Shown piece after piece: positions 18,056 through 26,168 of a stretch of 64,000 nucleotides of DNA. Within the stretch, counting starts at the first letter, position 1. Each line of letters opens with the position of its first letter. Source of the DNA: Streptomyces sp. HNM0574 (GTDB taxonomy: Bacteria > Actinomycetota > Actinomycetes > Streptomycetales > Streptomycetaceae); the NCBI RefSeq assembly GCF_012726235.1, contig NZ_JAASAH010000010.1:124001-188000 (forward strand). The letters are read 5' to 3'. The notes beneath the pieces were generated by a model that ran no database searches, had not been told where the DNA came from, and saw only the letters and a list, made by a program, of their open reading frames with translations. The position numbers and the translations under genes are program-made.

Positions 18056-19237
18056 GTGGAACCCGTGCCTCTCTCCGAGCAAGTGCCGAACCCGCTGCGG
18101 CAGTGCACCCCGGACGAGCTCCGCTCCCGCACCAGCGCCAAGTGGCGCGGCTACCCGCCCGACGTGCTGCCCCTCTGGGTGGCCGAGATGGACGTCCACC
18201 TCGCCGCACCCGTCGCCGAGGCCCTGCACACCGCGATCGGCCGCGGCGACACCGGCTACGCGACCGGCACCGGCTACGCGGAGGCGCTGGCGCCGTTCGC
18301 GCGGGAGCGCTGGGGCTGGCGGGTGCGCCCCGCGCACACGGCCGTGGTGGCGGACATCATGCGCGGCGCCGTCGAACTGCTGGACCTCGTCACGGAACCC
18401 GGCGACACGGTGGTCGTCAACTCGCCCGCCTACACGCCCTTTTACCGTTTCGTCTCCCGCGCGGGACGCCACGTCACCGAGGCCCCGCTCACCCCGGACC
18501 ACCGCATCGACCCCGAAGCCCTCGCCCGCGCCTTCCGCGCCGCCGAGCGCGGCAGGACGCCCACCGGGCGTACCGCCTACCTGCTGTGCAGCCCGCACAA
18601 CCCGACCGGCACCGTGCACACCCGGGACGAGCTGACGGCGGTCGCCGGCCTCGCCCGGACGTACGGCGTCCGCGTCGTCTCCGACGAGATCCACGCGCCG
18701 CTCGCGCTGCCCGGCACCCCGCACACGCCCTACCTCTCGCTCCCGGGGACGGAGGACGCCTTCGCGCTGCTGTCCGCGTCCAAGGCGTGGAACCTGGCCG
18801 GGCTCAAGGCGGCCCTCGCGGTGGCGGGCAGCGCGGCCGCCGCCGACCTGGAGCGGCTGCCGCCCGAGGTCAGTCACGGGCCCAGCCACCTCGGGGTCCT
18901 CTCGCACGCCGCCGCCTTCCGGCACGGCGGCCCCTGGCTGGACGCGCTGCTCGCCGGTCTCGACGAGAACCGCGCCCTGCTCGCCGAGCTGCTCGCCCGG
19001 CACCTGCCGCCGGTACGCCACGGCCCCCACGAGGGCACCTACCTCGCCTGGCTCGACTGCCGCGGACTCGGGCTCGGCGACGACCCGGCGGCCGCGTTCC
19101 TGGAGCGCGGCCGCGTCGCCCTCGTCCCCGGTGCGGGCTTCGGCAGCGGAGGGGCCGGGCACGTGCGGCTGAACCTGGCGACGTCACCCGAGGTGCTGGA
19201 GGAGGCCGTCCGCAGAATGGCGTCCGCCGTGGGGTGA
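18056..19237 (+). CDS. MalY/PatB-type PLP aminotransferase (cystathionine beta-lyase-like)
   Basis: A 393-residue fold-type I PLP enzyme of class I/II. Conserved features are LPLWVAEMDVHLAAPVAEAL, the typical MalY/PatB start; LLCSPHNPTGTVHTRDEL; VVSDEIHAPLAL with the PLP ring-binding Asp; and SASKAWNLAGLKAAL, with the Schiff-base Lys. The NLATSPEVLEEAVRRM end is also typical. The likely activity is C-S beta-lyase cleaving cystathionine or related cysteine conjugates. The GTG start at this position and another GTG nine bases downstream are both possible. It is divergent from the sugar kinase, with about 130 bases between them. Confidence 0.87.
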   Translation: MEPVPLSEQVPNPLRQCTPDELRSRTSAKWRGYPPDVLPLWVAEMDVHLAAPVAEALHTAIGRGDTGYATGTGYAEALAPFARERWGWRVRPAHTAVVADIMRGAVELLDLVTEPGDTVVVNSPAYTPFYRFVSRAGRHVTEAPLTPDHRIDPEALARAFRAAERGRTPTGRTAYLLCSPHNPTGTVHTRDELTAVAGLARTYGVRVVSDEIHAPLALPGTPHTPYLSLPGTEDAFALLSASKAWNLAGLKAALAVAGSAAAADLERLPPEVSHGPSHLGVLSHAAAFRHGGPWLDALLAGLDENRALLAELLARHLPPVRHGPHEGTYLAWLDCRGLGLGDDPAAAFLERGRVALVPGAGFGSGGAGHVRLNLATSPEVLEEAVRRMASAVG

Positions 19238-19255
19238 GCCGGGCTGGGTCGGCGT

Positions 19256-19284
19256 GAGGGGACCGGCCGGCCGCCGGTCCCCTC
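19256..19284. terminator. 12-bp hairpin between convergent genes
   Basis: GAGGGGACCGGC and its exact complement flank a five-base loop. It lies 18 bases after the aminotransferase stop and 26 bases before the end of the converging secreted-protein gene, so it can serve both directions. Confidence 0.6.
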
Positions 19285-19310
19285 GCCCCCCCGTTGTGCC
19301 GTGCGGTGCC

Positions 19311-19829
19311 TCAGCCCCGCTTGCTGGAGAGGCCCTGGTAGGTCGTCGGGTCACCGGCGGGACGCAGGGTGCCGATGCCCGAGGTGGCCTGGGCGACGGT
19401 GTCCGTCCCGACCGACCAGACCTCCTGCTTGTCGGTGGCCTTCAGGACCCGCTTGCCGTGCACCGCGTCGTCGTCGTAGCTGTGCACGCCGACGGTCAGG
19501 TCGTAGGGCTGGCCCTTGTCGTGGAATCCGGCCCAGACCCACACGTAGCCGTAGTTCTCGTTGCACTCCTTGGAGTAGAACTGCTTGACCGAGGCCAGCG
19601 TCTCGCCGTTCCGCTGGATCAGGCCGCGGCTGCCGACCTCACGGGCGTCCGCGCAGACACCGGCCGCCTTCGCGGTCCTGCTGAGCGGGTTGCCCTCCGG
19701 GGACGGCCTGGTGTCGGCCGCCTTTCCGGACGAGGCGGGAGCGGCGGCCGCCGTGGCGGCGCCGGCCGGGACGAGCAGAGCGGCGGTGGCGGCCGCCACC
19801 AGGACCTTCCTGTACCGAGTCGTACGCAT
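19311..19829 (-). CDS. Small secreted protein of unknown function
   Basis: 172 residues beginning with a Sec signal peptide: MRTTRYRKVLVAAATAALLV, then a small-residue Ala-rich stretch ending in a likely ATAAAAPA cleavage site near residue 30. The mature part, about 140 residues, has two cysteines (AAGVCADAREV and YSKECNENYG) that could form a disulfide, and an aromatic strand-rich section (YGYVWVWAGFHDKGQPYDLTVGVHSYDDD). I do not recognise the family. The start is supported by a GGGGGAAA ribosome site before the ATG. It has its own promoter region, shared with the divergent cold-shock gene. Confidence 0.75.
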   Translation of the reverse strand: MRTTRYRKVLVAAATAALLVPAGAATAAAAPASSGKAADTRPSPEGNPLSRTAKAAGVCADAREVGSRGLIQRNGETLASVKQFYSKECNENYGYVWVWAGFHDKGQPYDLTVGVHSYDDDAVHGKRVLKATDKQEVWSVGTDTVAQATSGIGTLRPAGDPTTYQGLSSKRG

Positions 19830-20366
19830 AAGATTTCCCCCTTCATATGCACTTCTCTGTACTTTTCCGTGTGAACCGCGCCATCGGAGGCATGTGCCCC
19901 ATGCGACGCACACCCGGTGAGACCCGCCTCCCCGTCCGAGGGTTGTACGTCCCTCCCGCACGATTTTCCCAATGCGCCGTCAGAACTCCTTCACCTGCGG
20001 CGACTTGACGTTCCGTACGCGCAAGTCACCTGTGTGCGGGCCGAGTTCGAGGGTGGCGGGCGCACCCCGACGCGGGGGCGGGAGGGGCGGTCTCCCGGGA
20101 GTGAGCGGGGAGTTGCGGAGAGTCACCAGAGGGTCCGGTGATCTGTGCCACTTCCGCCCGGGGTGCCAGACGTGCTACTTTTACTGGAGTTGCAGTTTTG
20201 GCATCAGTGAAGTTTTGCTGCCCACGAACGATGTGTGCGCCTGAAGGCATCTGTCTTCAGGCGTTTTTGTTTTTCCGGTCTCTCCGGGTGGGGTCATAGC
20301 GGCGACAACGGAATCCGTGAAGTGCGGATACCGGTGAACAGCCCCAGTCAAAAAGGGAGACAAATC
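19830..20366. other. Long intergenic region with the cold-shock gene leader
   Basis: 537 bases without a gene, between the divergent secreted-protein and cold-shock genes. The right part is AT-richer and probably contains the cold-shock promoter; TACTTT at 20176-20181 is a possible -10, which would give a leader of roughly 180 bases, but no good -35 is visible. The hairpin at 20238-20274 is described separately. No convincing small ORF was found: a 22-codon ATG frame at 20231 overlaps the hairpin but has no ribosome site. Confidence 0.6.
20238..20274 (+). promoter_or_regulatory. Terminator-like hairpin with U-tract in the cold-shock leader (possible attenuator)
   Basis: A perfect 9-bp stem (CGCCTGAAG paired with CTTCAGGCG) with an eight-base loop is followed directly by TTTTTGTTTTT. 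This is a textbook intrinsic terminator, rare in Streptomyces, and it lies about 92 bases before the cold-shock start codon with no gene upstream on that strand to terminate. It is either a leader attenuator for the cold-shock gene or the 3' end of an unannotated small RNA. Confidence 0.7.
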
Positions 20367-20573
20367 ATGGCTACTGGCACCGTGAAGTGGTTCAACTCGG
20401 AAAAGGGCTTCGGCTTCATCGAGCAGGAGGGTGGCGGCGCCGACGTCTTCGCCCACTACTCGAACATCAACGCCCAGGGCTTCCGTGAGCTCCAGGAAGG
20501 CCAGAAGGTCGAGTTCGACGTCACGCAGGGCCAGAAGGGCCCGCAGGCGGAGAACATCTCCATCATCGGCTGA
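20367..20573 (+). CDS. Cold-shock protein, CspA family
   Basis: A 68-residue single cold-shock domain, a five-stranded OB-fold that binds single-stranded nucleic acid. The RNP1 motif is KGFGFIEQ and RNP2 is DVFAHYS; the N-terminal MATGTVKWFNSEKGFGFI is the family signature. CspA-type proteins melt RNA structure and can act as antiterminators. It has a GGGAGA ribosome site and a long structured leader. A DEAD-box helicase gene follows, and both products remodel RNA, which suggests a shared cold or RNA-structure response. Confidence 0.96.
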   Translation: MATGTVKWFNSEKGFGFIEQEGGGADVFAHYSNINAQGFRELQEGQKVEFDVTQGQKGPQAENISIIG

Positions 20574-20591
20574 CCGCGGACGCGGCACCCG

Positions 20592-20635
20592 GTCGGGGTC
20601 CGTCCCTCGCTCCCGTGCGAGGGACGGGCCCCGAC
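20592..20635 (+). terminator. Long hairpin after the cold-shock gene
   Basis: A 19-bp stem with one G-U pair and a six-base loop lies 18 bases after the cold-shock stop, without a T-tract. The helicase gene begins about 170 bases further on, so it may have its own promoter or depend on read-through. Confidence 0.65.
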
Positions 20636-20808
20636 CTGTGCGTACAGAGAGTGACGGTCCGGGCCGTTCCGCACGGGCCCGCAACCCTCTCCCCCCGTCC
20701 CCGCGCAATTCCGCGCGCGGACCCGTCGGCTCGTCTGCGAATTTCACCGGCCGTCAGGCCACGGAATCTTCCCCGGCACGCGCCGCACCGCCCGAGGAGG
20801 CATCCCGT

Positions 20809-22467
20809 ATGAACCGCGACGACCGATCCGCCGGCAGGCGCAGGGCCCGCGCCCCGCAGCAGCGCGGCCGCTCCCAGGGCTCCGCGCCCCGCAAGGCGCC
20901 GCCGCCCAAGGCCGACTTCGCACTGCCCGTCGGCACCACCCCGGGCCTGCCGCCCGTCGAGACCTTCGCCGGACTGGACCTGCCCGAGCAGATCCAGGAA
21001 CGGCTCACCGGCCTCGGCGTCACCGAGCCCTTCCCCATCCAGGCCGCCACCCTGCCCAACGCGCTCGCGGGCCGGGACGTCCTGGGCCGCGGCCGCACCG
21101 GCTCCGGCAAGACCCTCGCCTTCGGCCTCTCCCTGCTCGCCCGCACGGCCGGCCGCCGCGCGGAGCCCGGGCGGCCGCTGGCCCTCGTCCTGGTGCCCAC
21201 CCGCGAGCTGGCGCAGCAGGTCACCGACGCGCTCACGCCGTACGCGCGCGCCGTGCGGCTGCGGATCACCACCGTGGTCGGCGGCGTCTCCATCGGGAAG
21301 CAGTCGCGGGCCCTGCGGGACGGCGCCGAGGTCGTCATCGCCACCCCGGGCCGGCTGCGGGACCTGATCGAGCGGGACGACTGCCGGCTGGACCAGATCG
21401 CGGTCACCGTCCTCGACGAGGCCGACCAGATGGCCGACATGGGCTTCATGCCGCAGGTCACGGCGCTGCTCCAGCAGGTGCCGGCGGACGGACAGCGGAT
21501 GCTCTTCTCGGCCACCCTCGACCGGAACGTCGACCGGCTGGTGCGCCGCTTCCTCACCGACCCCGTCGTGCACTCCGTCGACCCGTCGGCCGGTGCGGTC
21601 TCGACGATGGAGCACCACGTCCTGCACGTCACGGACGAGGACAAGAAGACCGTCACCACGCGGATCGCGGCGCGCAGCGGCCGGGTCATCATGTTCCTCG
21701 ACACCAAGCGCTCGGTGGACCGGCTGACGCGCAGCCTGCTGGCGAACGGGGTGCGCGCGGGCGCGCTGCACGGCGGCAAGTCGCAGAACCAGCGCAACCG
21801 GACCCTGGCGCAGTTCAAGAACGACCAGGTCACCGTCCTCGTCGCCACCAACGTGGCGGCGCGCGGCATCCACATCGACAGCCTCGACCTCGTCGTCAAC
21901 GTGGACCCGCCCGGCGACCACAAGGACTACCTGCACCGCGGCGGCCGCACCGCGCGCGCCGGTGCCTCCGGCACGGTCGTCACCCTGGTCACCGCGGCCC
22001 AGCGCCGCGACATGACCCGGCTGATGGCGGACGCCGAGATCGCGCCGCAGATCACCGCCGTACGCCCCGAGGACGCGGAGCTCAGCCGCATCACGGGCGC
22101 CCGCGAGCCCTCCGGCGTCCCGGTGACGATCACCGAACCGGAAGCCGAGAAGAGCCCCGAGCGGGCGAAGGGGGCCTCCCGCAAGGGCGGTTCCGGCGCG
22201 GGCCGCGGTCCGCGCAAGGGCGGCTCGGGCTCCGGCGGTCCGTCCGCCGGTGACGGTTCCGGCGAGGGCGCCAAGCGGGGCGGACGCGGCGGCCGGGGAC
22301 GTGGCCGCAGGCCGGGCGCCGCGGCGCGGGCCGCCGTGGCGAAGCCCGGCGCCTCGCGGGCGAACCAGCGCCAGGGGCAGGGCCAGAGCCAGGGGCAGCG
22401 ACAGGGCCAGGCGTCCGGCGGCCAGGGCTCGGGGCAGGGCCAGCGGCGGGTGCGCCGGGCGGGCTGA
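20809..22467 (+). CDS. DEAD-box ATP-dependent RNA helicase
   Basis: 552 residues with both RecA-like helicase domains. The Q motif region is FAGLDLPEQIQERL, motif I is GRTGSGKT, motif Ia PTRELAQQ, motif Ib TPGRL, motif II DEAD (VLDEADQMADMGF), motif III SAT, and motif VI HRGGRTARAG. The C-terminal tail from about residue 450 is rich in Gly, Arg, Lys and Gln (repeated GQGQ and RGGRGGRGRG-like stretches) and is likely an unstructured RNA-binding extension. It should unwind short RNA duplexes in ribosome assembly or decay. The start follows a GAGGAGG site; the neighbouring cold-shock gene supports a cold-adaptation role. Confidence 0.93.
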   Translation: MNRDDRSAGRRRARAPQQRGRSQGSAPRKAPPPKADFALPVGTTPGLPPVETFAGLDLPEQIQERLTGLGVTEPFPIQAATLPNALAGRDVLGRGRTGSGKTLAFGLSLLARTAGRRAEPGRPLALVLVPTRELAQQVTDALTPYARAVRLRITTVVGGVSIGKQSRALRDGAEVVIATPGRLRDLIERDDCRLDQIAVTVLDEADQMADMGFMPQVTALLQQVPADGQRMLFSATLDRNVDRLVRRFLTDPVVHSVDPSAGAVSTMEHHVLHVTDEDKKTVTTRIAARSGRVIMFLDTKRSVDRLTRSLLANGVRAGALHGGKSQNQRNRTLAQFKNDQVTVLVATNVAARGIHIDSLDLVVNVDPPGDHKDYLHRGGRTARAGASGTVVTLVTAAQRRDMTRLMADAEIAPQITAVRPEDAELSRITGAREPSGVPVTITEPEAEKSPERAKGASRKGGSGAGRGPRKGGSGSGGPSAGDGSGEGAKRGGRGGRGRGRRPGAAARAAVAKPGASRANQRQGQGQSQGQRQGQASGGQGSGQGQRRVRRAG

Positions 22468-22573
22468 GTCCGCGCCCGGTCCGTACGGGGCGAAGGTCCC
22501 GTCCCGTGCGGGCCCGTCTGCCCTGGCGGGGTGGTCCGAACCGGACCAGCCTGGGAGCCGAGGAGGTTTCCCC

Positions 22574-23506
22574 ATGGCGGACACCAGCAACAGCGTCCAG
22601 CCCCCGGTGGTCGTCGGCGCCGACGGCTCGCAGTCGGGGCTCGAGGCGGTCGAGGCCGCGGCACGGGTGGCGCACAGCCGCCGCTGCCGCCTGCACGTCG
22701 TGCACGCGTTCACCTGGCCCCTGATGCACGTCCCGCTGGGGCCCTCGGCGGTCGGTCCCTCCGAGGGCGGGCTGCAGAACCTCGCCGAGCAGACGGTCTC
22801 CGAGGCCGTCGCCCGGGCGCGGGAGACCGAGCCGGACGTGCTCGTCACGGACGAGATCGTCACCGGCGAACCGCTGACCGTGCTGGCCGGACAGTCCGAG
22901 CACGCCGAACTCGTGGTCGTCGGCAGCCGCGGCCTGGGCGGCTTCACCGGCCTGCTCCTCGGCTCCGTCGCCGTCCACCTCTCGGCGCACGGCCACTGCC
23001 CGGTGCTCGTCGTCCGGGGCAGACAGGAGCCGACGGGCCCCGTGCTGCTGGGCGTCGACGGCTCGCCCGACGGTTCGGCGGCCGTGGGCTTCGCCTTCGC
23101 CGAGGCGTCCCACCGCGGTGTGGACCTCGTCGCGCTGCACACCTGGAACGACTGGACCGGACCCGTCTCCTCCGGGCCGGGCGACATGATGCCCCTGGTG
23201 TACGACACCGACATGCTCAGGGACGAGGAGGAGCGCGTCCTCGCCCAGGCCGTCGCGGGCTGGCACGAGCTGTATCCGGACGTCACGGTGCACCGCCGCC
23301 TCGAACGCTCCTTCACCAGGACCGCGTTGATCGACGGCAGCGAGGAGGCCCAGCTCGTGGTCCTCGGCGCGCGCGGGCGGGGCGGCTTCACCGGCCTGCT
23401 GCTCGGCTCCGTCAGCCAGGCGCTGCTGCACCACGCCCACTGCCCCGTCGCCGTCGTCCGCGGCTCCCTCTCGAAGGTCCCGGCGACGGCGGGCGGCGGA
23501 CGCTAG
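22574..23506 (+). CDS. Universal stress protein with two UspA domains
   Basis: 310 residues with two tandem Usp domains. Each has the start VVVGADGSQSGLEAVEAA or VLLGVDGSPDGSAAVGFA, and each has the ATP-binding motif (VVVGSRGLGGFTGLLLGSV and VVLGARGRGGFTGLLLGSV), indicating the nucleotide-binding subtype. Such proteins accumulate in stress or stationary phase, but specific partners are unknown. An AGGAGG lies seven bases before the ATG. It follows the helicase by about 105 bases, and a strong hairpin terminates it. Confidence 0.92.
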   Translation: MADTSNSVQPPVVVGADGSQSGLEAVEAAARVAHSRRCRLHVVHAFTWPLMHVPLGPSAVGPSEGGLQNLAEQTVSEAVARARETEPDVLVTDEIVTGEPLTVLAGQSEHAELVVVGSRGLGGFTGLLLGSVAVHLSAHGHCPVLVVRGRQEPTGPVLLGVDGSPDGSAAVGFAFAEASHRGVDLVALHTWNDWTGPVSSGPGDMMPLVYDTDMLRDEEERVLAQAVAGWHELYPDVTVHRRLERSFTRTALIDGSEEAQLVVLGARGRGGFTGLLLGSVSQALLHHAHCPVAVVRGSLSKVPATAGGGR

Positions 23507-23518
23507 GCCCGTACGCGA

Positions 23519-23561
23519 ACGGCCGGGACGGTGCGCGTTTTCGGCGCACCGTCCCGGCCGT
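23519..23561. terminator. 18-bp hairpin between convergent genes
   Basis: A perfect 18-bp stem with a seven-base T-rich loop lies 12 bases after the universal stress protein stop and 11 bases before the end of the converging membrane-protein gene. It can stop transcription from both sides. Confidence 0.75.
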
Positions 23562-23572
23562 GCCTTCGCGGG

Positions 23573-23983
23573 TCACATGCGGCGTATCCAGGCGGCCGCG
23601 CCGTGGCCGATGGCCAGGTAGACGCCCGCGGGGAGCGCGTAGTTGAACAGGACGCGGATGCTCTCGGTCTCCATCACGAAGATGTCCTGCGACCATCCGG
23701 CGAGCCAGTCGGCCACGCCCTGGACGAAGGAGACGAAGACGTTCGCCTGGTTCGCGTCCAGCAGGTACAGCAGGATCCACAGCCCGAGGAAGCCGGCGGC
23801 GATGTCGGCGACGGTGTGCACGACCAGCGCGGTGCGGTCCTGGCCCCGGCCGTCGCCGCGCCGCGAGGGCCGGTCGTAGGGCGCGGGGGGCTCGTACGGC
23901 GCGGGCTGGTCGTAGCCGTAGCCGGGGGGCTGGTGGTCGTAAGCGGAGGGGCCGGGCCTGGGCGGCTCGTAGGGGTTACTCAC
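23573..23983 (-). CDS. Small membrane protein with a Pro/Tyr-rich N-terminus
   Basis: 136 residues. The first 50 are rich in Pro, Tyr and Gly (MSNPYEPPRPGPSAYDHQPP and related), a low-complexity cytoplasmic tail often found in actinobacterial membrane proteins. Two hydrophobic segments follow: VVHTVADIAAGFLGLWILLYLLD around residues 54-76, and VLFNYALPAGVYLAIGHGAAAWI around 111-133, separated by a section with VSFVQGVADWLAGWSQDIFV. I do not recognise a functional family. It stands alone, convergent with the universal stress protein gene. The start is GTG with AGT AAC CCC following. Confidence 0.72.
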   Translation of the reverse strand: MSNPYEPPRPGPSAYDHQPPGYGYDQPAPYEPPAPYDRPSRRGDGRGQDRTALVVHTVADIAAGFLGLWILLYLLDANQANVFVSFVQGVADWLAGWSQDIFVMETESIRVLFNYALPAGVYLAIGHGAAAWIRRM

Positions 23984-24281
23984 GGGGGTCTCAATCCGGC
24001 GCGTGCGCGCCTCGGTGACGGGGGACGGTCACGCCGCGGCGGAAACAGGGCGCATCCACCCCTGTGGGGACATCCGGTGCGGCCGGCGGGCGCTTCAGGG
24101 GCACGCCCGCTGCCCTCTCAGCGCCCCGGCGCGCGGGCGCGTTACGGGGCCTGCGGCCGGGCACAGGCCGCCGCACACCGGTGTGCACGCGCCCGCACAG
24201 CCCCTTCCGTAACCGCTCGTCTCCCGTTCACCCGCCCGCCATGGCGGAACCCCGGGAGCGGCGCGGGGAGTTGGCGCGCGG

Positions 24282-25721
24282 TCACAGATGGGTGGCGACG
24301 GGCGCGGGCCGGTCGCCGCTCCCCGTCGCCCGGGGGACGGCCTGGATGGCGAGGGTGGTCACCAGCGCGGCTGCCAGCAGCCCGAACGACGCCCACATGG
24401 CACCCGCGTACACACCGGTGCCGGAGGCGCCCCCGTCACCGGCCGCCGTGATCAGCGCCGAGGGCAGGGCACTGCCGAGCGAGGCCCCGATGCCGAAGCA
24501 CGCCCCGTTCAGCCCGGGCAGCGCGCCCTTCTGGTCCTGCGGCGCGGAGACGACGGCGAGCCCGTTCAGCGCGGTGATGCTCAGCCCGTTGTAGGTGACC
24601 CCCAGCACGGACAGCGCGGCGCACAGCACCCAGGGCGAGGTCATGAACGGCACGGCGACCGCGATCGCGAGCAGCGAGCCGACGGAGCCGAGGACCACGC
24701 TGCGCCGCCACCCCAGCCGCGGCCCGAGATGCCCCGCCAGGGGCGCACCGATCACGCCGAGCGCCTGCGCGGGCATGGAGTACATCAGCGCGGAGTGCGT
24801 GGCGGAGAGCCCGTAGCCGGTGTCCGGGTCCTGGGTGAGCAGCGGGACGGTCAGCATGATCGCGCCGAAGGCGCCGCCGAGCGTCAGCGTCGTCGTCAGC
24901 AGCAGCGGCCAGGCGCGGCGGGAGGCGAGCAGGGTGGTGTCGACCAGCGGGTCGCGCGTACGGCGTGCGGCCGCGCCGAAGACGGCGAGCGCGGCGAGTC
25001 CGGCGAGGGCGCAGCCGAGCGTCGGCAGCGAGGTCCAGCCCCAACTCTGGCCCTGCGCGAGGCAGATCATGAGTCCGGTCAGTCCCAGCCCGAGCAGCGC
25101 CGCCCCCCGCCAGTCCATGCTGCCGCCGGCGGACGGCGGCACGGACGGCACGTACCTGACGATCGCCAGCGTGCCCCCGGCCGCGACCAGCAGGGAGGCG
25201 ACGAAGATGCCGCGGAAGCCCACGGTGTCCGCCAGCTGCCCGCCCAGGACGGTGTCCACGCCCGCGAACCCGCCGTTCACCGCGGTGATGATCCCGGCGG
25301 CCCGGCCGAACCTGGCGGGCGTGAGCACGTCGTCCAGCGCGAGGAAGGACAGCGTGAACATCGCGGCGCCGGCGCCCTGGAGGATCCGCCCGGCGATGAA
25401 GAAGCCGATGTCGGGGGCGCAGGCGCAGGCGAGGTCGCCGACGATCACCAGCGCCGAGCAGAGCAGCATGACGGGCTTCCGGCCCCGGAAGTCGCTGAGC
25501 CGCGCGAGGGTGACCTGGCCGATCGCGGCGAACAGGAAGAACAGCGTCTGCGAGAGCCCCACGAGCCCGCTGGTGGTGTCCAGCCGCCGGACGACGTCGG
25601 GCAGCGCCGGAGAGAGCATGGTGGCGTTGAGCTGGTAGCCGAGTACGGCCAGGACCAGGGCGACGAGCATGCCGGGGCGGCTGCCGGACTCCCGGGGCGG
25701 ACGGCCGACGCACGTCGACAT
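24282..25721 (-). CDS. Major facilitator superfamily transporter (DHA2/14-TM-like)
   Basis: A 479-residue integral membrane protein with at least 12 hydrophobic segments. Features include LGYQLNATMLSPALPDVVRRL in the first segment, the motif A-like LARLSDFRGRKPVML, and GAGAAMFTLSFLALDDVL. The pattern fits drug/metabolite:H+ antiporters of the MFS. The ATG has AGGAG six bases upstream; reading frames that extend further upstream lack support. The substrate is unknown. Its promoter lies in the 429-base gap that it shares with adenosine deaminase. Confidence 0.85.
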   Translation of the reverse strand: MSTCVGRPPRESGSRPGMLVALVLAVLGYQLNATMLSPALPDVVRRLDTTSGLVGLSQTLFFLFAAIGQVTLARLSDFRGRKPVMLLCSALVIVGDLACACAPDIGFFIAGRILQGAGAAMFTLSFLALDDVLTPARFGRAAGIITAVNGGFAGVDTVLGGQLADTVGFRGIFVASLLVAAGGTLAIVRYVPSVPPSAGGSMDWRGAALLGLGLTGLMICLAQGQSWGWTSLPTLGCALAGLAALAVFGAAARRTRDPLVDTTLLASRRAWPLLLTTTLTLGGAFGAIMLTVPLLTQDPDTGYGLSATHSALMYSMPAQALGVIGAPLAGHLGPRLGWRRSVVLGSVGSLLAIAVAVPFMTSPWVLCAALSVLGVTYNGLSITALNGLAVVSAPQDQKGALPGLNGACFGIGASLGSALPSALITAAGDGGASGTGVYAGAMWASFGLLAAALVTTLAIQAVPRATGSGDRPAPVATHL

Positions 25722-26150
25722 GGTGGCTCCTAGGGGTGGGACGGGACGGCGGGGGCGCACCGGCACGCCGTCCCGCCCGGGCGACAGGGCGGCGGGAGGG
25801 GACGTACGGGACGGCGGCGGCATGGTGGCCGGGCGGCGCGGGTGGCGCGAGGCGTCGGCGGGGGACCGCGCGGGCGGGGACGGCGGGACAGCCCGATCGG
25901 GGCAGTGCGGTCCGCACGGTCGGCAGGCACGAGAGGACGCAGCCACTCGCGGACGAGGAGAAACGACACTCACACGTCACCCCGAGTTGTCTGACAGGGC
26001 GACGTTGAGGGTCTGGTCTATCCTCGCCGGATGCGCCTGTCAAGATCTCGCCCCGGAAGCCCAGTTGCCGTCACCATTCGCGACGGAGTGACGCACGCCA
26101 CCCAGGGAACCGGTTTCACGGTCGGGGTGGATTGGCCCTAGGCTCTGTCC
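25722..26150. other. Intergenic region between the MFS transporter and adenosine deaminase
   Basis: 429 bases without a supportable gene. The left two thirds are very GC-rich. The right third holds a TTGTCTGACA palindrome and the probable adenosine deaminase promoter, both described separately. A region around TATCCT (near 26020) is AT-richer and could hold another promoter, but no -35 fits. Confidence 0.5.
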
Positions 26151-26168
26151 ATGTACTTGTCAGACAAC
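25986..26168. repeat. Pair of TTGTCNGACAA palindromes, an 11-base inverted repeat
   Basis: GTTGTCTGACA at 25986-25996 has its exact reverse complement TGTCAGACAAC at 26158-26168. Each copy is itself centred on TGTC-N-GACA; the second is a perfect 5-1-5 palindrome (TTGTCAGACAA). The second copy covers codons 3-6 of adenosine deaminase, just after its start. They could be a looping operator pair; chance is possible. Confidence 0.4.
26116..26144 (+). promoter_or_regulatory. Probable leaderless promoter of adenosine deaminase
   Basis: TAGGCT at 26139-26144 matches a Streptomyces -10 (TAnnnT) and ends six bases before the ATG. TTCACG about 18 bases further upstream is a weak -35. No ribosome site precedes the ATG, and the -10 to ATG distance places transcription start at or next to the A of ATG. 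Confidence 0.5.

Noticed and set aside
20231..20299. A 22-codon leader peptide overlapping the cold-shock hairpin
   Set aside because: No ribosome site and no amino-acid bias typical of leader peptides.
20310..20335. GGAAT-N18-GGT resembling a SigR promoter just before the cold-shock gene
   Set aside because: The -10 trinucleotide is GGT rather than GTT, and it would bypass the leader hairpin; too weak to call.
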